64,000 nt of DNA from Manganibacter manganicus (GCF_002075885.1 NZ_MDET01000013.1:32264-96263); one strand, 5' to 3'; counted from the first letter of the stretch, positions 53,083 to 62,810 are shown. The notes: a model not told the origin generated them from the sequence alone. Translations and numbers: made by a program.

Positions 53083-53835
53083 TCATGCTCCTCGCGTCGC
53101 CGCTGATGCTGAGCCAGCGGCGATTCCTATACTGCTCTGAGCGCGCCGCCGGCCGGATCTCTCCGGTTTCGGTGAAGCGCCAGAGCGCGATGAGCAACTT
53201 GCGCGCCATTGCCACAATCGCGTCCGGCCCTGCAGCTTACCAACGCGCTGGCGGAACCAGGCGGAGAGTTCGCTCCCGGGCTGATAACGCAGCCAGAGCC
53301 AAGCCAACTGGACAAGCGTCTTTCGCGCTCGCGCATTGCCCGCCCGGCCGATGCGCCGGTCTCGATCCATGTCGCCACTCTGATGAGGCATGGGTGCCAG
53401 ACCGACATAGCTCGCGAGCTGCTTTCGATTTCCGAAAGAACGGTAGAAAACCTCACGCGCGAGAACGGCAGCAAAATTGTCGCCGATGCCGCAAATGCTC
53501 CGCAGTGCCGTAATCTTGGATACCACCGCATCGTCTGGAGCAGCTGCGAGGACCTCATACCGTTCGGCGTCCAGCTCACGGATCAAATCGAGGACAAGCC
53601 CAAGCCGCCGCCGCAAGCGGTTGATCTCGGCGGCCAGCCGGGGAGGAAGCTTGCGGCCATCGCCAGTCTCGAGCGCCGCGAGCTCTCGCTCCCAGTTTCG
53701 CAATGACGGTCGTGAACGAATTCCCTGGGTCGCGAGAAGCGCCAATATCCGGTTCTCTATCCGCGTCCGCTCCTGCACGAGATACTCGCGCTCGCGGTGG
53801 TGGTATATCCGCCTCTCTACAAGAGATAGTCGAAG
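53083..53835 (-). pseudogene. IS110-family transposase fragment
   Basis: Contains RTRIENRILALLATQGIRSR, then the Transposase_20 segment SICGIGDNFAAVLAREVFYR, SFGNRKQLASYVGLAPMPHQ and GNARARKTLVQLAWLWLRYQ. The N-terminal DEDD catalytic half is missing. The C-terminus continues in another frame (MARKLLIALWRF). Its left part touches the 3' end of the GAPDH gene in the same frame after one stop. Confidence 0.85.
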
Positions 53836-53838
53836 CGC

Positions 53839-54891
53839 TCATTGCGAAGTTGGCTGACGCGAGAGCCTCCCTATCCCGAGGGCAGCGTCGGTCCGTGCCA
53901 TGGATGCCTGCCCGTTTCTCTCCGTTCCAGCCAGGGCCCGGATTGCGTCGATCGTCTCGGGAATGACGATCGCCTGGTTGTCCACCATGTAGGCGTAGTA
54001 GAGTTCATTCCCGTCTACCTTCAGCATGTCCTCCCAGATCGCGACCTCGTACAGGTCTCCGTGCGGCCGGCCGATATCGAGCATCCATTCCTTGACGGTG
54101 TTCAACGCCGCCAGGCCTCGGTCGATGCGCACCATCGCGATGCGGGAAGATGCCCGGAACGCGTCCAGCACCTCCTCCTTGACGGCAGTCCTGGTCAGTT
54201 CGACGTTCCAGTAATGAAGGTGAGACAGCGTCTGTGGCACTTTTACCGCCATCGTCACGACGTCCAGTTCCGGGTCCACCGTCTGCGCGTCCGGTCCCTG
54301 GTGGCTCGGAATCTCGGCTTCAGGCACCAGCGTGTTCATGATGCCGCCAAGATGGCTCTCCCACGGGTCTGTTGCGCGCCTCAGCAACGTTCCTCGCGCC
54401 TTGTGCAGCAACCCCACCCTCTTCAAGGCGGAAAGCGTCCGGACGATGGAGGTCGTGTTGCACGAGACGACACGTGTCGCTTCCCGTCCGAGGGCGCTTT
54501 CATAGGAGCATTCGGCAACGAAGGAGTGTCCGGTCGCGTCGTGCTTCTCGCCTCCCTGGAGAATGAACTTCCTCCCCATCTTCCTGTAGGTTTCGATATT
54601 CGCCGCGGCCACCTTCTTCGGGGTGCAGTCCACCACGACATCGGCATTGGCCAGAAGCTCGTCCAGGTTCCCCGCGACCTCGACGCCACTCGCCGTCATT
54701 TCGGCCGAAGCATCAGGCCGCCCAGCGTATATCCGGAAGCCCTTCCCGCCCGCGACCTGCATGCGCCAGTCCGCGGTTATGTCGGCCACGCCCGCGAGTT
54801 CCATGTCGTCCTGCAGGATGATGGCTTCCGCGACCCGCTTGCCGATCACGCCGTAGCCATTCACTGCCACCCTCGTCTTTCCGGTAGTCAT
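53839..54891 (-). CDS. Type II (archaeal-type) glyceraldehyde-3-phosphate dehydrogenase
   Basis: Phosphorylating GAPDH of the archaeal class. NAD(P) motif VNGYGVIGKRVAEAIILQDD at the N-terminus, DVVVDCTPKK, and the catalytic Cys144 in VVSCNTTSIVRTL. At 350 aa it is similar to archaeal enzymes. The last residues (GRLSRQPTSQ) do not look native and lie at the IS110 junction. It is unusual in alphaproteobacteria and in a copper region. Followed upstream by acetate kinase on the same strand. Confidence 0.9.
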   Translation of the reverse strand: MTTGKTRVAVNGYGVIGKRVAEAIILQDDMELAGVADITADWRMQVAGGKGFRIYAGRPDASAEMTASGVEVAGNLDELLANADVVVDCTPKKVAAANIETYRKMGRKFILQGGEKHDATGHSFVAECSYESALGREATRVVSCNTTSIVRTLSALKRVGLLHKARGTLLRRATDPWESHLGGIMNTLVPEAEIPSHQGPDAQTVDPELDVVTMAVKVPQTLSHLHYWNVELTRTAVKEEVLDAFRASSRIAMVRIDRGLAALNTVKEWMLDIGRPHGDLYEVAIWEDMLKVDGNELYYAYMVDNQAIVIPETIDAIRALAGTERNGQASMARTDAALGIGRLSRQPTSQ

Positions 54892-54946
54892 TTTCTTTCT
54901 CCATCGATCTGGCTGGTCGTCAGCAGGTTACGGTCACGGCACCCCT

Positions 54947-56113
54947 TCATCGCGTTTCGAGCAGTTGAAGGACCTCGCGCGCGACCGCCACTTCTTCATC
55001 GGTGGGGATCACAAGGACCCGTACTTTCGAAGTCGGCGTGCTGACCAAAGTTCCGTTCTGCAGGTTGAGGTCCGGGTCGATCTGCACCCCGAGCCACCTG
55101 GCCGCCTTACCGATCATGTCCCGGATGGCTGGCGAATTCTCTCCGATGCCTGCCGTGAAGACCAGCATGTCCAGTCCGCCCAAAGCTGCGGCGAGAGAGC
55201 CGATCTCGCGTCCAGTGCGGTAGACGAAAAGATCGATCGCCTCCCGCGCCTCGGGGCGGTCGGATTCCAGCAGCCGCTGCATGTCACCGGTCATCCCGGA
55301 GATGCCCAGGAGGCCCGACTGATCGTAGAGCAGCTTTGCGACTTCGTCCGGCCGCATGCTTCGTTCCTGCAGCAGGTACAGGACCACGCCGGGATCGAGC
55401 GAGCCGCAGCGTGTGCTCATCACCAGGCCGTCGAGGGGCGAGAAGCCCATGGTCGTGGCCACGCTCTTTCCGTCGAGCATAGCGCAGAGGCTGGCGCCGC
55501 TTCCGAGGTGGGCGACGATCACCTTGCCTCCCGCAGGAGGACCGTACGACTTCCGGAGTTCGGAAGAGATGTAACCAAAAGACACCCCGTGGAAGCCGTA
55601 GGACTGGATGCCCGTTTCCGACAGCTCGCGCGGAAGAGCGTAGGCTTTGGCGACAGCCGGCCGCCCAGTATGGAATGCGGTATCGAAGCACCCGACCTGC
55701 GCCGCGCCGGGGAACAGCTTCTTTGCCCGGTCTGCGATTTCCAGGTTTTGCAGCTGGTGGATCGGAGCCAGCGGGATCAGCCGACGCAGATCCTCGACAA
55801 CGTCATCGTCCAGAAATGCAGGAGACGTGAACGTCCGCCCTCCGTGGACGATGCGATGGCCTACCGCTTCCAACCGTGAGACACCGACCATGGAGCGGAT
55901 TTCGTCGGCGACGATCTCGACCGCCGCTCCGATATCCAACGGTCCGGCGCCAAGGTCGCGTTGCCGTGCAGGCTCCCCGGCCCCGGAAACCCGGAGGCGG
56001 GGATTTGAATTGAGGGACGCAACGCTGCCTTTCAGGACGAGGGGCAGGCTCGCTCGCCTTTCGTAGAGGGCGAACTTCAGGCTGGACGAGCCAGCGTTCA
56101 GGGCGAGAATCAC
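54947..56113 (-). CDS. ackA: Acetate kinase
   Basis: Makes ATP and acetate from acetyl phosphate. ILALNAGSSSLKFALY at the N-terminus, AVGHRIVHGG, CFDTAFH, SYGFHGVSFGYIS, VIVAHLGSGASLCAM and VFTAGIGENSPAIRDMI are all present. At 388 aa from GTG 56113 it is full length. Forms a run with the GAPDH gene (55 bp gap). With no phosphotransacetylase or phosphoketolase here, the source of acetyl phosphate is elsewhere. Confidence 0.93.
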   Translation of the reverse strand: MILALNAGSSSLKFALYERRASLPLVLKGSVASLNSNPRLRVSGAGEPARQRDLGAGPLDIGAAVEIVADEIRSMVGVSRLEAVGHRIVHGGRTFTSPAFLDDDVVEDLRRLIPLAPIHQLQNLEIADRAKKLFPGAAQVGCFDTAFHTGRPAVAKAYALPRELSETGIQSYGFHGVSFGYISSELRKSYGPPAGGKVIVAHLGSGASLCAMLDGKSVATTMGFSPLDGLVMSTRCGSLDPGVVLYLLQERSMRPDEVAKLLYDQSGLLGISGMTGDMQRLLESDRPEAREAIDLFVYRTGREIGSLAAALGGLDMLVFTAGIGENSPAIRDMIGKAARWLGVQIDPDLNLQNGTLVSTPTSKVRVLVIPTDEEVAVAREVLQLLETR

Positions 56114-56223
56114 TGGTACCAATCCTGAAACCTCCCGTGGGCCTCTAGTTGCTCGTCCATTGCCAGTCGCGGACCTCGGGCACGTCCTGGCACCGTCATC
56201 GGGCGCAGCGCCCGAGATTGAGG

Positions 56224-57582
56224 TCACGGACAATCCTTCCCATGGACGCAACCGGTTAGATCCGCCGCTGCAGTCGTGAACACGGGAGCGAAGCCGCCGC
56301 CTGGCGTTCGTGCGTTCGTTGTCTGCCCTTGGTACAAACGTGCGGTGACGAACTGCACCTGGCCCGCGTAGACGTAGTTGCGGACGTCGAACTTCAAGGC
56401 CCGCGGCGGGCCGGGTTCGCCGACCAGCCGCTCGCCGGGAGACACAAGTTCCTGCGCGACGTAGTCCCCGGCAAGGATCTCGCTCCAGACGCGCCTCGTC
56501 AGCTTGTCGCCGCGGTAGGCCGCCCTGCTTCCAAATCCGGAGGCGGGCTTGAAGAACAATTTTCGGCGCCGCGCCCAGAGAGACTCTGCATTATCCGCGT
56601 CGACGAGTTCGGTTTTCGGAACACCTGTCGCCAGCGTACCTGAAATCTCGTCGGACACCCCGAGTGCGAGCAGCCCGGGGCGATCGCTGAGCACCGCCAG
56701 ATTTCGTTTGTTGGCATACAAGGCATGCGCGAAGGGGTGCGGCGTCAGCACCACCGCACGTTCAAGATAGGCTTCGCGAAGAACTTGATGAGCTGGCTCT
56801 TGCAGCGTGAAATCGGTGAGCCGATTGTACACAAGATCTATAGGACCCTGATCATGCCAGAGGCTGCCGTCGCGCAACTGCAGTGCCGAGGGATCCGCTA
56901 TGACTGCATCGATCCCGTGATGCTCGAAGAGGCGCTTGAACAACAGAAACTCAGGGTAGAGATACTGCTCCTCCGGACGCTCGTCGACGATGGCAATGCG
57001 ATGCAAAGGCTGTTGCCCACGTTCGAGACGCCATTCGGCGAGGAACATGTCGAAGAAGGCCTCTTCCAGGGCATCGAGCGTACCCGCCCCCGGCACCATG
57101 GACTTGACTGCCTCGCAGCATGCCCGTTGGGCGCGCGCCAGCGAAAGGTTGAGGAGGGCGCCGCCTGCATTGGTATTGATCTCGATGAGCTTGGGCTCGT
57201 CGGATGCCAGGTGGAAGTCGAAGCTCATGAACACGCCCCGCGCCGGGGGTTCGAACCGCGCTATGTCGGGCATCCCCTGGAGGACGAGATCACGATAGGC
57301 GGGCAACGCTATGACCGCCTCGGCAGCCCTGACGATTTCTGCCATCCTCTCGAGGCGCTGCCGCGACACGAAAACGGGAAGTGCAGCGAACATATGGGCA
57401 TATCTGTCACCCATGGCCGGAAGAATAGCGGGTGATTCCGGATTCGCCCGAAAGGCCCGACTGAGTTCTGCACGGTCCAGGCTGATGCAGAAGCATCTGG
57501 TGTTCAGCAATTCGACGTCTAGCTGCAGGTCCGGCAAGCCTGAGCCGGGACTTGGCCGCGGAGTTTCACTTCGATAGACCAT
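56224..57582 (-). CDS. ATP-grasp-like protein of unknown function
   Basis: A 452-residue soluble protein. It shows FEPPARGVFMSFDFHLASDE, KLIEINTNAGG, and a C-terminal LFFKPASGFGSRAAYRGDKL (nucleotide-binding loop) with DYVAQELVSPGERLVG and KFDVRNYVYAGQ. These are typical of ATP-grasp ligases that join an acid and an amine. Substrates unknown; it may be a peptide-type ligase. It ends CVHGKDCP. In a run with ackA and the GAPDH gene. Confidence 0.65.
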   Translation of the reverse strand: MVYRSETPRPSPGSGLPDLQLDVELLNTRCFCISLDRAELSRAFRANPESPAILPAMGDRYAHMFAALPVFVSRQRLERMAEIVRAAEAVIALPAYRDLVLQGMPDIARFEPPARGVFMSFDFHLASDEPKLIEINTNAGGALLNLSLARAQRACCEAVKSMVPGAGTLDALEEAFFDMFLAEWRLERGQQPLHRIAIVDERPEEQYLYPEFLLFKRLFEHHGIDAVIADPSALQLRDGSLWHDQGPIDLVYNRLTDFTLQEPAHQVLREAYLERAVVLTPHPFAHALYANKRNLAVLSDRPGLLALGVSDEISGTLATGVPKTELVDADNAESLWARRRKLFFKPASGFGSRAAYRGDKLTRRVWSEILAGDYVAQELVSPGERLVGEPGPPRALKFDVRNYVYAGQVQFVTARLYQGQTTNARTPGGGFAPVFTTAAADLTGCVHGKDCP

Positions 57583-57634
57583 GGTTCTTTCCAGTCAGGT
57601 CAGGGGCGCGGTGGCATCAATCGTCTCCAGCCGT

Positions 57635-58093
57635 CTACTTCTGGGTACCCGCCTTGTAGAAGACCGACGGCGCCTCGGAGGTGTCACGCGGAACAGCATA
57701 GACCTCGTAGGCGGCGGAGGTCTCGTCGCCCATGCCGAGCGACCCTTGCGGCATTCCGGGAACCGCCAGGCCCGCGACCTGAGGCCGCTCGGAGAGCAGC
57801 TTCCCGACGGCTTCGAGCGGCACGTGGCCCTCGAGGAAGTAGCCGTTCACCGCCGCGACGTGGCAGCCTTCCATCTCTGCTGGCACCCCGGCCTGTTTCC
57901 GGATGGCCGAAAGGTCTTCGAGGTCGACCGTGGACACCTTGTATCCGGCCCTCTCGACCGCCTCCGCCCAGGCATGGCAGCAGCCGCACCAAGGTGTCTT
58001 GTAGACGGTCATCTCGACCGCGGCCATAGAGGCCGCAGGGGACGCAATGAGCACCGCCAGGGCGGCGAAGAGGGATCTGCTGTAGGTGTTCAT
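57635..58093 (-). CDS. DUF411 metal-binding protein (second copy)
   Basis: Signal peptide (LFAALAVLIASPAASMAA) and VEMTVYKTPWCGCCHAWAEA (C36, C38, C39), with EMEGCHVAAVNGYFLEGHVP. From ATG 58093 it is 152 aa. Same architecture as 50155-50595 but with CHAW after the Cys cluster. In a run with the Spy-like gene. Likely a periplasmic copper carrier. Confidence 0.88.
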   Translation of the reverse strand: MNTYSRSLFAALAVLIASPAASMAAVEMTVYKTPWCGCCHAWAEAVERAGYKVSTVDLEDLSAIRKQAGVPAEMEGCHVAAVNGYFLEGHVPLEAVGKLLSERPQVAGLAVPGMPQGSLGMGDETSAAYEVYAVPRDTSEAPSVFYKAGTQK

Positions 58094-58185
58094 TCGAGTC
58101 CGCTTCCTTGTTCGAGGTGACTGGAAAATCGCCCATCGTTGCGGTGACAGCTGGCGCGCGCCTTGCCGCGCGCCAGGGGCTTGCG

Positions 58186-58794
58186 TCACATCATTCCCAT
58201 CGGCGCCAGCAGGGTGTCGGCCGCCGCCTTCTGCGCTTCGTCGAGCGACGCGTAGAAGGGCTCGACGGCTGCCCTCAGTCGCCGCAAGGATTCGAGATTG
58301 GCTGTCAGATGCCGCTCCCGCCTTTCGAGCGATGCCGGCATTCCTGCGGCAACCGCCTCCTGCATCATGCCCGTAGACGCGCGCGCGTTCTCGCGCAGAG
58401 CGGCGGCCACGGCCTCCCAGAGGGGCTGCTGCGCGTCCGTCACCTTCATCTCCGTCCGAAGGAAGGCGATCCGCCCTTCAACATGCTCAGGCGCCATCAT
58501 CTTCCCCATCATGCCGTCCGGCATTCCGGCTCCGTCCGACATCATGCCCCGCATCATCCCGGCGTGCCGGCCCATCATCTCCTTCATCATCTTCATCATG
58601 TCGCCGCCCATCATGCCGCCGGGCATCGCGGCTCCGTCACCCGGAGCGGGAGCGGACGGCTGGGGAGCCGCCTCCGTCGGCACGGAGGTTTCGGCAGGAG
58701 CCCCGGCAGGAGCCGGGTGATGTGCGTCTTCGGCAAGCGCCGGGGCGGCAAACAGCAATGCGGCCGCGAAAGCAGTTCTGGAAAGCGTGTTCAT
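58186..58794 (-). CDS. Spy/LTXXQ-like periplasmic metal-stress protein, Met-rich
   Basis: Signal peptide ([16 protein letters not shown]), an Ala/Pro-rich linker and a strongly Met-rich middle (MPGGMMGGDMMKMMKEMMGR), then the helical segment HVEGRIAFLRTEMKVTDAQQ and RRERHLTANLESLRRLRAAV. Spy-like chaperones protect the periplasm under envelope and copper stress. 202 aa from 58794. The Met runs suggest Cu(I) binding. Confidence 0.82.
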   Translation of the reverse strand: MNTLSRTAFAAALLFAAPALAEDAHHPAPAGAPAETSVPTEAAPQPSAPAPGDGAAMPGGMMGGDMMKMMKEMMGRHAGMMRGMMSDGAGMPDGMMGKMMAPEHVEGRIAFLRTEMKVTDAQQPLWEAVAAALRENARASTGMMQEAVAAGMPASLERRERHLTANLESLRRLRAAVEPFYASLDEAQKAAADTLLAPMGMM

Positions 58795-58851
58795 GGATGT
58801 GCTCCTTGCAAAGGAAAGCCCGGGCGGCGGGATTGCCGCCCGGGACATGCG

Positions 58852-59973
58852 TCACTGAGCCTGGAAGGTGATCCCGTTGGGTCCCTCGCCCACCTCGTGG
58901 GTGCGGACCACGGACTGCGAAGCCACGGAGATCTCGGAGACGGTGCCGTCGACGATGTTGCTGACGAACACATGGGCGCCGTCGTCGCTGACGGTCACGC
59001 CGTGCGCTCCCTTGCCAGTGGTGATAGTCTCGACGACCGATCCGCCCGCAACGTCGATGACGGACACGGTGTCGTCCGGCTCGGTCTCGCTGCCCTGATT
59101 GGCCACGTACACGAACTTCCCGTCAGGGGTTGCGTGCATCTGGATTGGAGAGCGGCCGACGTCGATCCGGGCGGTCACCTGCAAGGTTGCCGTGTCGATG
59201 ACGGCGACTTTGTTCTCGTCCCTGAGCGAGACGTAGACACGGCTCCCATCGGGTGTGAAGCCGACCTGGACCGGAGCCTTGCCGACCTCGATCCTGTCAG
59301 TCTCCTCCAACGAAACCGTGTCGATAACGGAAACGGTCCCGTCCTCGACGTTGGCGACGTAGATCGTGCTGCCGTCAGGGCTCATCCGCAGGCCGTGCGG
59401 GTAGTCCCCTGTCCCGATCTCCCGGACGGTCAAGCCCTTGGCGAGGTCGACGACCGTCACCGTGTCGTCTCCGGAGTTGGAGACGAAGGCGCTCTTGCCG
59501 GAATGGTCGGCGATCACATGGGCAGGATGGGATCCCACCTCGATGGTGGATGCAGGACCCGATGCGAGGCTGGCCGGATCAAGGACGATCAGCGCGCCGC
59601 TCGCCCCGGAGTCGCCGTGGCCGTCACCGCCGCCATGGCCACCGCCATTGCTGTTCTCGGCTTCGGCGTGTCCCTGGCTGGCATCCTCCTGCAAAGGACT
59701 GCCGACCGCCAGAACGCGGTCTATCCCGGGCACGAACTGGACGTTGTGCGGCGTGACCTTGACCGGAACGATCTCGACCCGGCCCGAGGCGAGGTCTATC
59801 CGGCTGACCGAATTCCCGTATTCGTCGGCCGTATAGACGAAGCCGGAGGAAGCTACCTCGGCCCCCGCATGTCCCGCGAAGGGCATGAGGAGCGCGAGCG
59901 CGGACGCCGTCGCAAGTGCGGCCAGCGTGGCTCGCCGCGAGATCGAGGCGTGTATTGGCGTAAACATGTTCAT
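58852..59973 (-). CDS. Secreted YVTN beta-propeller protein
   Basis: Signal peptide and seven-blade YVTN repeats such as TIYVANVEDGTVSVIDTVSL, RVYVSLRDENKVAVIDTATL and FVYVANQGSETEPDDTVSVI. A Gly/His loop (SNGGGHGGGDGHGDSG) sits in the second blade region. About 373 aa from ATG 59973. It has no assigned enzymatic role; the His-rich loop and neighbours suggest metal binding. Confidence 0.85.
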   Translation of the reverse strand: MNMFTPIHASISRRATLAALATASALALLMPFAGHAGAEVASSGFVYTADEYGNSVSRIDLASGRVEIVPVKVTPHNVQFVPGIDRVLAVGSPLQEDASQGHAEAENSNGGGHGGGDGHGDSGASGALIVLDPASLASGPASTIEVGSHPAHVIADHSGKSAFVSNSGDDTVTVVDLAKGLTVREIGTGDYPHGLRMSPDGSTIYVANVEDGTVSVIDTVSLEETDRIEVGKAPVQVGFTPDGSRVYVSLRDENKVAVIDTATLQVTARIDVGRSPIQMHATPDGKFVYVANQGSETEPDDTVSVIDVAGGSVVETITTGKGAHGVTVSDDGAHVFVSNIVDGTVSEISVASQSVVRTHEVGEGPNGITFQAQ

Positions 59974-60037
59974 GGTGAAAGCTCTCATTGTTCGTGACTC
60001 CGTTCAGGGAGCGCACGGAACCCGCGGGCGCGTGCGC

Positions 60038-60463
60038 TCAGGCGGTCACGGAGAGCTTGGGAGGGCGCGACAGGGTCGACGGATCACGCGGGAGCGACGT
60101 CGAAGGAGGCACAAGGGCCGCCGGCGCAGCTTGCGTGGCCAACGTCAGTCCTGCCGAGGGAACGGGAACGCAGACCGCGCACGAGGTAGCCGACATGCAG
60201 CAGTTGTCCGCATCGCCCTGATCCGCGCCGCTGTCGTCGCATGGGACAGCGTGCGCGTGCCCCTGATGCCCGTGCGGGCCTGCAGCGGCGACGTCCGGGT
60301 TGCCGATGGCGACGTGTACCTCCCCGCCCGTTGCATGGGCGTGCCCGCCGCCGAAGGTGGAGAGCGAGAAGGCGACCAGAACGGCAAGCAGGAGAGCGAC
60401 GAGGCGCGCGGCGGTGGCCGGCGCATTCGCTTTCCTTTTCGTGCTCGTCAGGTTCCGTCGCAA
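60038..60463 (-). CDS. Exported Cys/His-rich small protein
   Basis: A 141-residue protein with a hydrophobic segment (LVALLLAVLVAFSLSTFGGG), His-rich HAHATGGEVHVAIG and HGHQGHAHAV, and a Cys cluster NCCMSATSCAVCVPVP. Resembles DUF2946-type proteins of copper loci, like 48239-48571. Divergent in sequence; role unknown. Between the beta-propeller and copB genes on the same strand. Confidence 0.6.
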   Translation of the reverse strand: MRRNLTSTKRKANAPATAARLVALLLAVLVAFSLSTFGGGHAHATGGEVHVAIGNPDVAAAGPHGHQGHAHAVPCDDSGADQGDADNCCMSATSCAVCVPVPSAGLTLATQAAPAALVPPSTSLPRDPSTLSRPPKLSVTA

Positions 60464-60568
60464 CCTGCTCTCCTTCCAATGTTCTCGACTATCAAAGATA
60501 GACCGCGCCGCCGCAACGCTGTTTGTCCTGGATCAAAGAGGAAGCGCTTTCCGGTTTTGTCGTTCGTG

Positions 60569-62644
60569 TCATGTCGTCTTCCGATACAGCCTGAGCAACT
60601 GGGCGTTGAGGGCGACGATGATGGTGCTTGCGGACATGAACACCGCACCTATTGCCGGGGTCATCAGGAAGCCCGTCCCGAAAGTGATGCCAGCGGCCAT
60701 CGGGATTGCGATGGCGTTGTATCCGGTCGCCCAAATCAGGTTCTGCACCATCTTCCTGTAGGTCGCGCGGGAAAGGCCAAGGATTGCCGCCACGTCCCGG
60801 GGGTCGCTTCTGACCAGCACCACGTCGGCGGATTCGACGGCCACGTCGGTTCCCGCGCCGATCGCGACGCCCAGGTCGGCCTGCACCAGCGCCGGGGCGT
60901 CGTTCACGCCGTCTCCGACCATGGCCACCTGGAGGCCGCGGGACTGTAGCTCCTTGATCTTGGCCGACTTCTCGTCGGGAAGCACCTCGGCGAAGTACTC
61001 TTCGATACCCAGTTCGCGGGAGACGGCCGCCGCCACGCCCTCGGCGTCTCCTGTCAGCATGATGGAACTGATGCCCAGCGTCTTCAGTTCTGCAATGGCT
61101 TCCCGGGACTCCGGCCTCACGATGTCAGCAAGCGCGAACAGGGCGCGGGGCACACCGTTCCGGACGAGGACGACGACGGTCTTGCCTTCTGCTTCCAGTT
61201 CGCCGAGTCGGCTACCCGGGACCGGGTTGCCCTGTCTGGCGAGATGGCCAGGACTGACGATCCGGATGTCCTGTCCCTCGACCTCTGCGACGATGCCCTC
61301 GCCCGTGAGGTTTCGGACATTGCCGGGAGCGGGAAAGTCGATGCCTCTCTCCTTTGCGGCTGCCACGATTCCTTGGGCGATCGGATGCTCGGAATGGCTC
61401 TCGACGGAAGCGGCGAACCGCAGTTCCTCCTCTTCGCTCCCACCCGCGAGAAGAACGGTGTCGCTTACGCCGAACAGCCCCTCCGTCAGCGTTCCGGTCT
61501 TGTCGAAGACGACCGCATCCAGGTTGCGCGCGCGCTCGAAGGCGGCGCGGTCGCGGATAAGCAGCCCGCTGCCGGCGCTCAGGGACGTGCTCACGGCCAC
61601 GACCAGCGGCACTGCCAGGCCCAGCGCATGGGGACAGGCGATAACCATCACCGTGACCATGCGCTCGATGGCGAATTGCCAGCTCTCGCCTGCGAGGACC
61701 CAATAGGCGAGTGATCCGAAACCAACTGCAAGGGCGATGTAGGTGAGCCAGCCCGCTGCCCGGTTCGCCACGTCCTGGGTGCGGGACCGCGTCGCCTGCG
61801 CCTCCCTGACGAGGTTGATGACCTGTCCCAGGTACGTCTTGTCGCCCGTCGCCGTGACCTCGATCGTGACGACGTTCGCGCCGTTGATGGCGCCGCCGAT
61901 CGCGCTGTCACCCGCTTCCTTCGACACCGGCCGCGATTCCCCTGTCAGCATCGCCTCGTTGAAAGAGGACCTGCCTTCCACGATAGCGCCGTCGACGGGT
62001 ACCTTGGCGCCCGGGCGGATGAGGACTCGGTCTCCCGGAACGAGTTCGGAGATGGGGACCTCGGTGACAGCACCGGACGCGTCCAGCCGCGCCGCCGTGT
62101 CCGGCAGCAGGCGGACGAGCTCTTCGAGTGCGCGGGAAGCGCCCATAACCGAGCGCATCTCGAGCCAATGCCCGAGAAGCATGATGACGATTAGCGTCAC
62201 CAGCTCCCAATAAAAGGACGTGCCCGGGAGACCGAAGGTGACGGCGGCAGAATAGAGATAGGCAACGGAGATCGCGAGCGCGATCAGCGTCATCATGCCG
62301 GGCTTGCCTGCGCGTAGCTCGGACGTGAAACCCGTCAGGAAAGGCCAGCCGCCATAGACGTACGCGACGGTCGAAAGGGCGAACAGCAGAAACTCGCTTC
62401 CGGGGAAATCCAGGCTCCCCTGGATGCCGAACCAGTGCTGGATCATCGGAGACAGCAGCAGGACGGGCGGGGTCAGGACAAGCGAGATCCAGAACCTTCG
62501 CCGATAGTCGGCCACCATCTCGCCGTGATCGTGCCCTGAATGGCTGGAGTTTCCGGCGTCGCCGCGAGAGGACTTGCCGTGGCCCGCTGGATGCTGCCGC
62601 CCCGCTGATTCAGCGATGTGCTCTTTGTGATGAACGTGTGTCAT
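60569..62644 (-). CDS. copB: Copper ATPase CopB (P1B-3, CPH motif)
   Basis: Metal-transporting ATPase of 691 aa. His-rich N-terminus (MTHVHHKEH, then HSGHDHGEM), no HMA domain, TM4 motif VIACPHALGLAVPLV (C337-P-H339), DKTGTLTEG and [10 protein letters not shown]. The CPH motif marks P1B-3, associated with Cu(II)/Cu(I) and Ag(I). Start ATG 62644 follows a CueR-type promoter. C-terminus ends ALNAQLLRLYRKTT. Confidence 0.93.
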   Translation of the reverse strand: MTHVHHKEHIAESAGRQHPAGHGKSSRGDAGNSSHSGHDHGEMVADYRRRFWISLVLTPPVLLLSPMIQHWFGIQGSLDFPGSEFLLFALSTVAYVYGGWPFLTGFTSELRAGKPGMMTLIALAISVAYLYSAAVTFGLPGTSFYWELVTLIVIMLLGHWLEMRSVMGASRALEELVRLLPDTAARLDASGAVTEVPISELVPGDRVLIRPGAKVPVDGAIVEGRSSFNEAMLTGESRPVSKEAGDSAIGGAINGANVVTIEVTATGDKTYLGQVINLVREAQATRSRTQDVANRAAGWLTYIALAVGFGSLAYWVLAGESWQFAIERMVTVMVIACPHALGLAVPLVVAVSTSLSAGSGLLIRDRAAFERARNLDAVVFDKTGTLTEGLFGVSDTVLLAGGSEEEELRFAASVESHSEHPIAQGIVAAAKERGIDFPAPGNVRNLTGEGIVAEVEGQDIRIVSPGHLARQGNPVPGSRLGELEAEGKTVVVLVRNGVPRALFALADIVRPESREAIAELKTLGISSIMLTGDAEGVAAAVSRELGIEEYFAEVLPDEKSAKIKELQSRGLQVAMVGDGVNDAPALVQADLGVAIGAGTDVAVESADVVLVRSDPRDVAAILGLSRATYRKMVQNLIWATGYNAIAIPMAAGITFGTGFLMTPAIGAVFMSASTIIVALNAQLLRLYRKTT

Positions 62645-62737
62645 GCAACGCCTCGGTGCCATCGGTGTCGCATCCAATGAATTCTTTGCGACAGCAGGCA
62701 GGACCCGGCCAGATCTCGTCCGGCCCCGCTATTTCAA

Positions 62738-62768
62738 TCCCTACCCCTTCCAGCGGGTGGAAGGTCAA
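62738..62768 (-). promoter_or_regulatory. CueR-type promoter of copB
   Basis: -35 TTGACC (62763-62768), 19-bp spacer TTCCACCCGCTGGAAGGGG, -10 TAGGGA (62738-62743). The dyad is ACCTTCCA-n5-TGGAAGG. It lies 43 bp from the IS1595 element on its other side. Confidence 0.8.
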
Positions 62769-62810
62769 GTCCTTTTAGGGTCAGAACAAGAGCTGCTCAA
62801 AATCGTACGC

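Noticed and set aside
53842..55044. Plus-strand open frame of 400 codons
   Set aside because: Antisense to the GAPDH gene and the ackA end; no family features.
58108..59997. Plus-strand open frame of 629 codons
   Set aside because: Antisense to the DUF411, Spy-like and beta-propeller genes; composition is that of a shadow frame.
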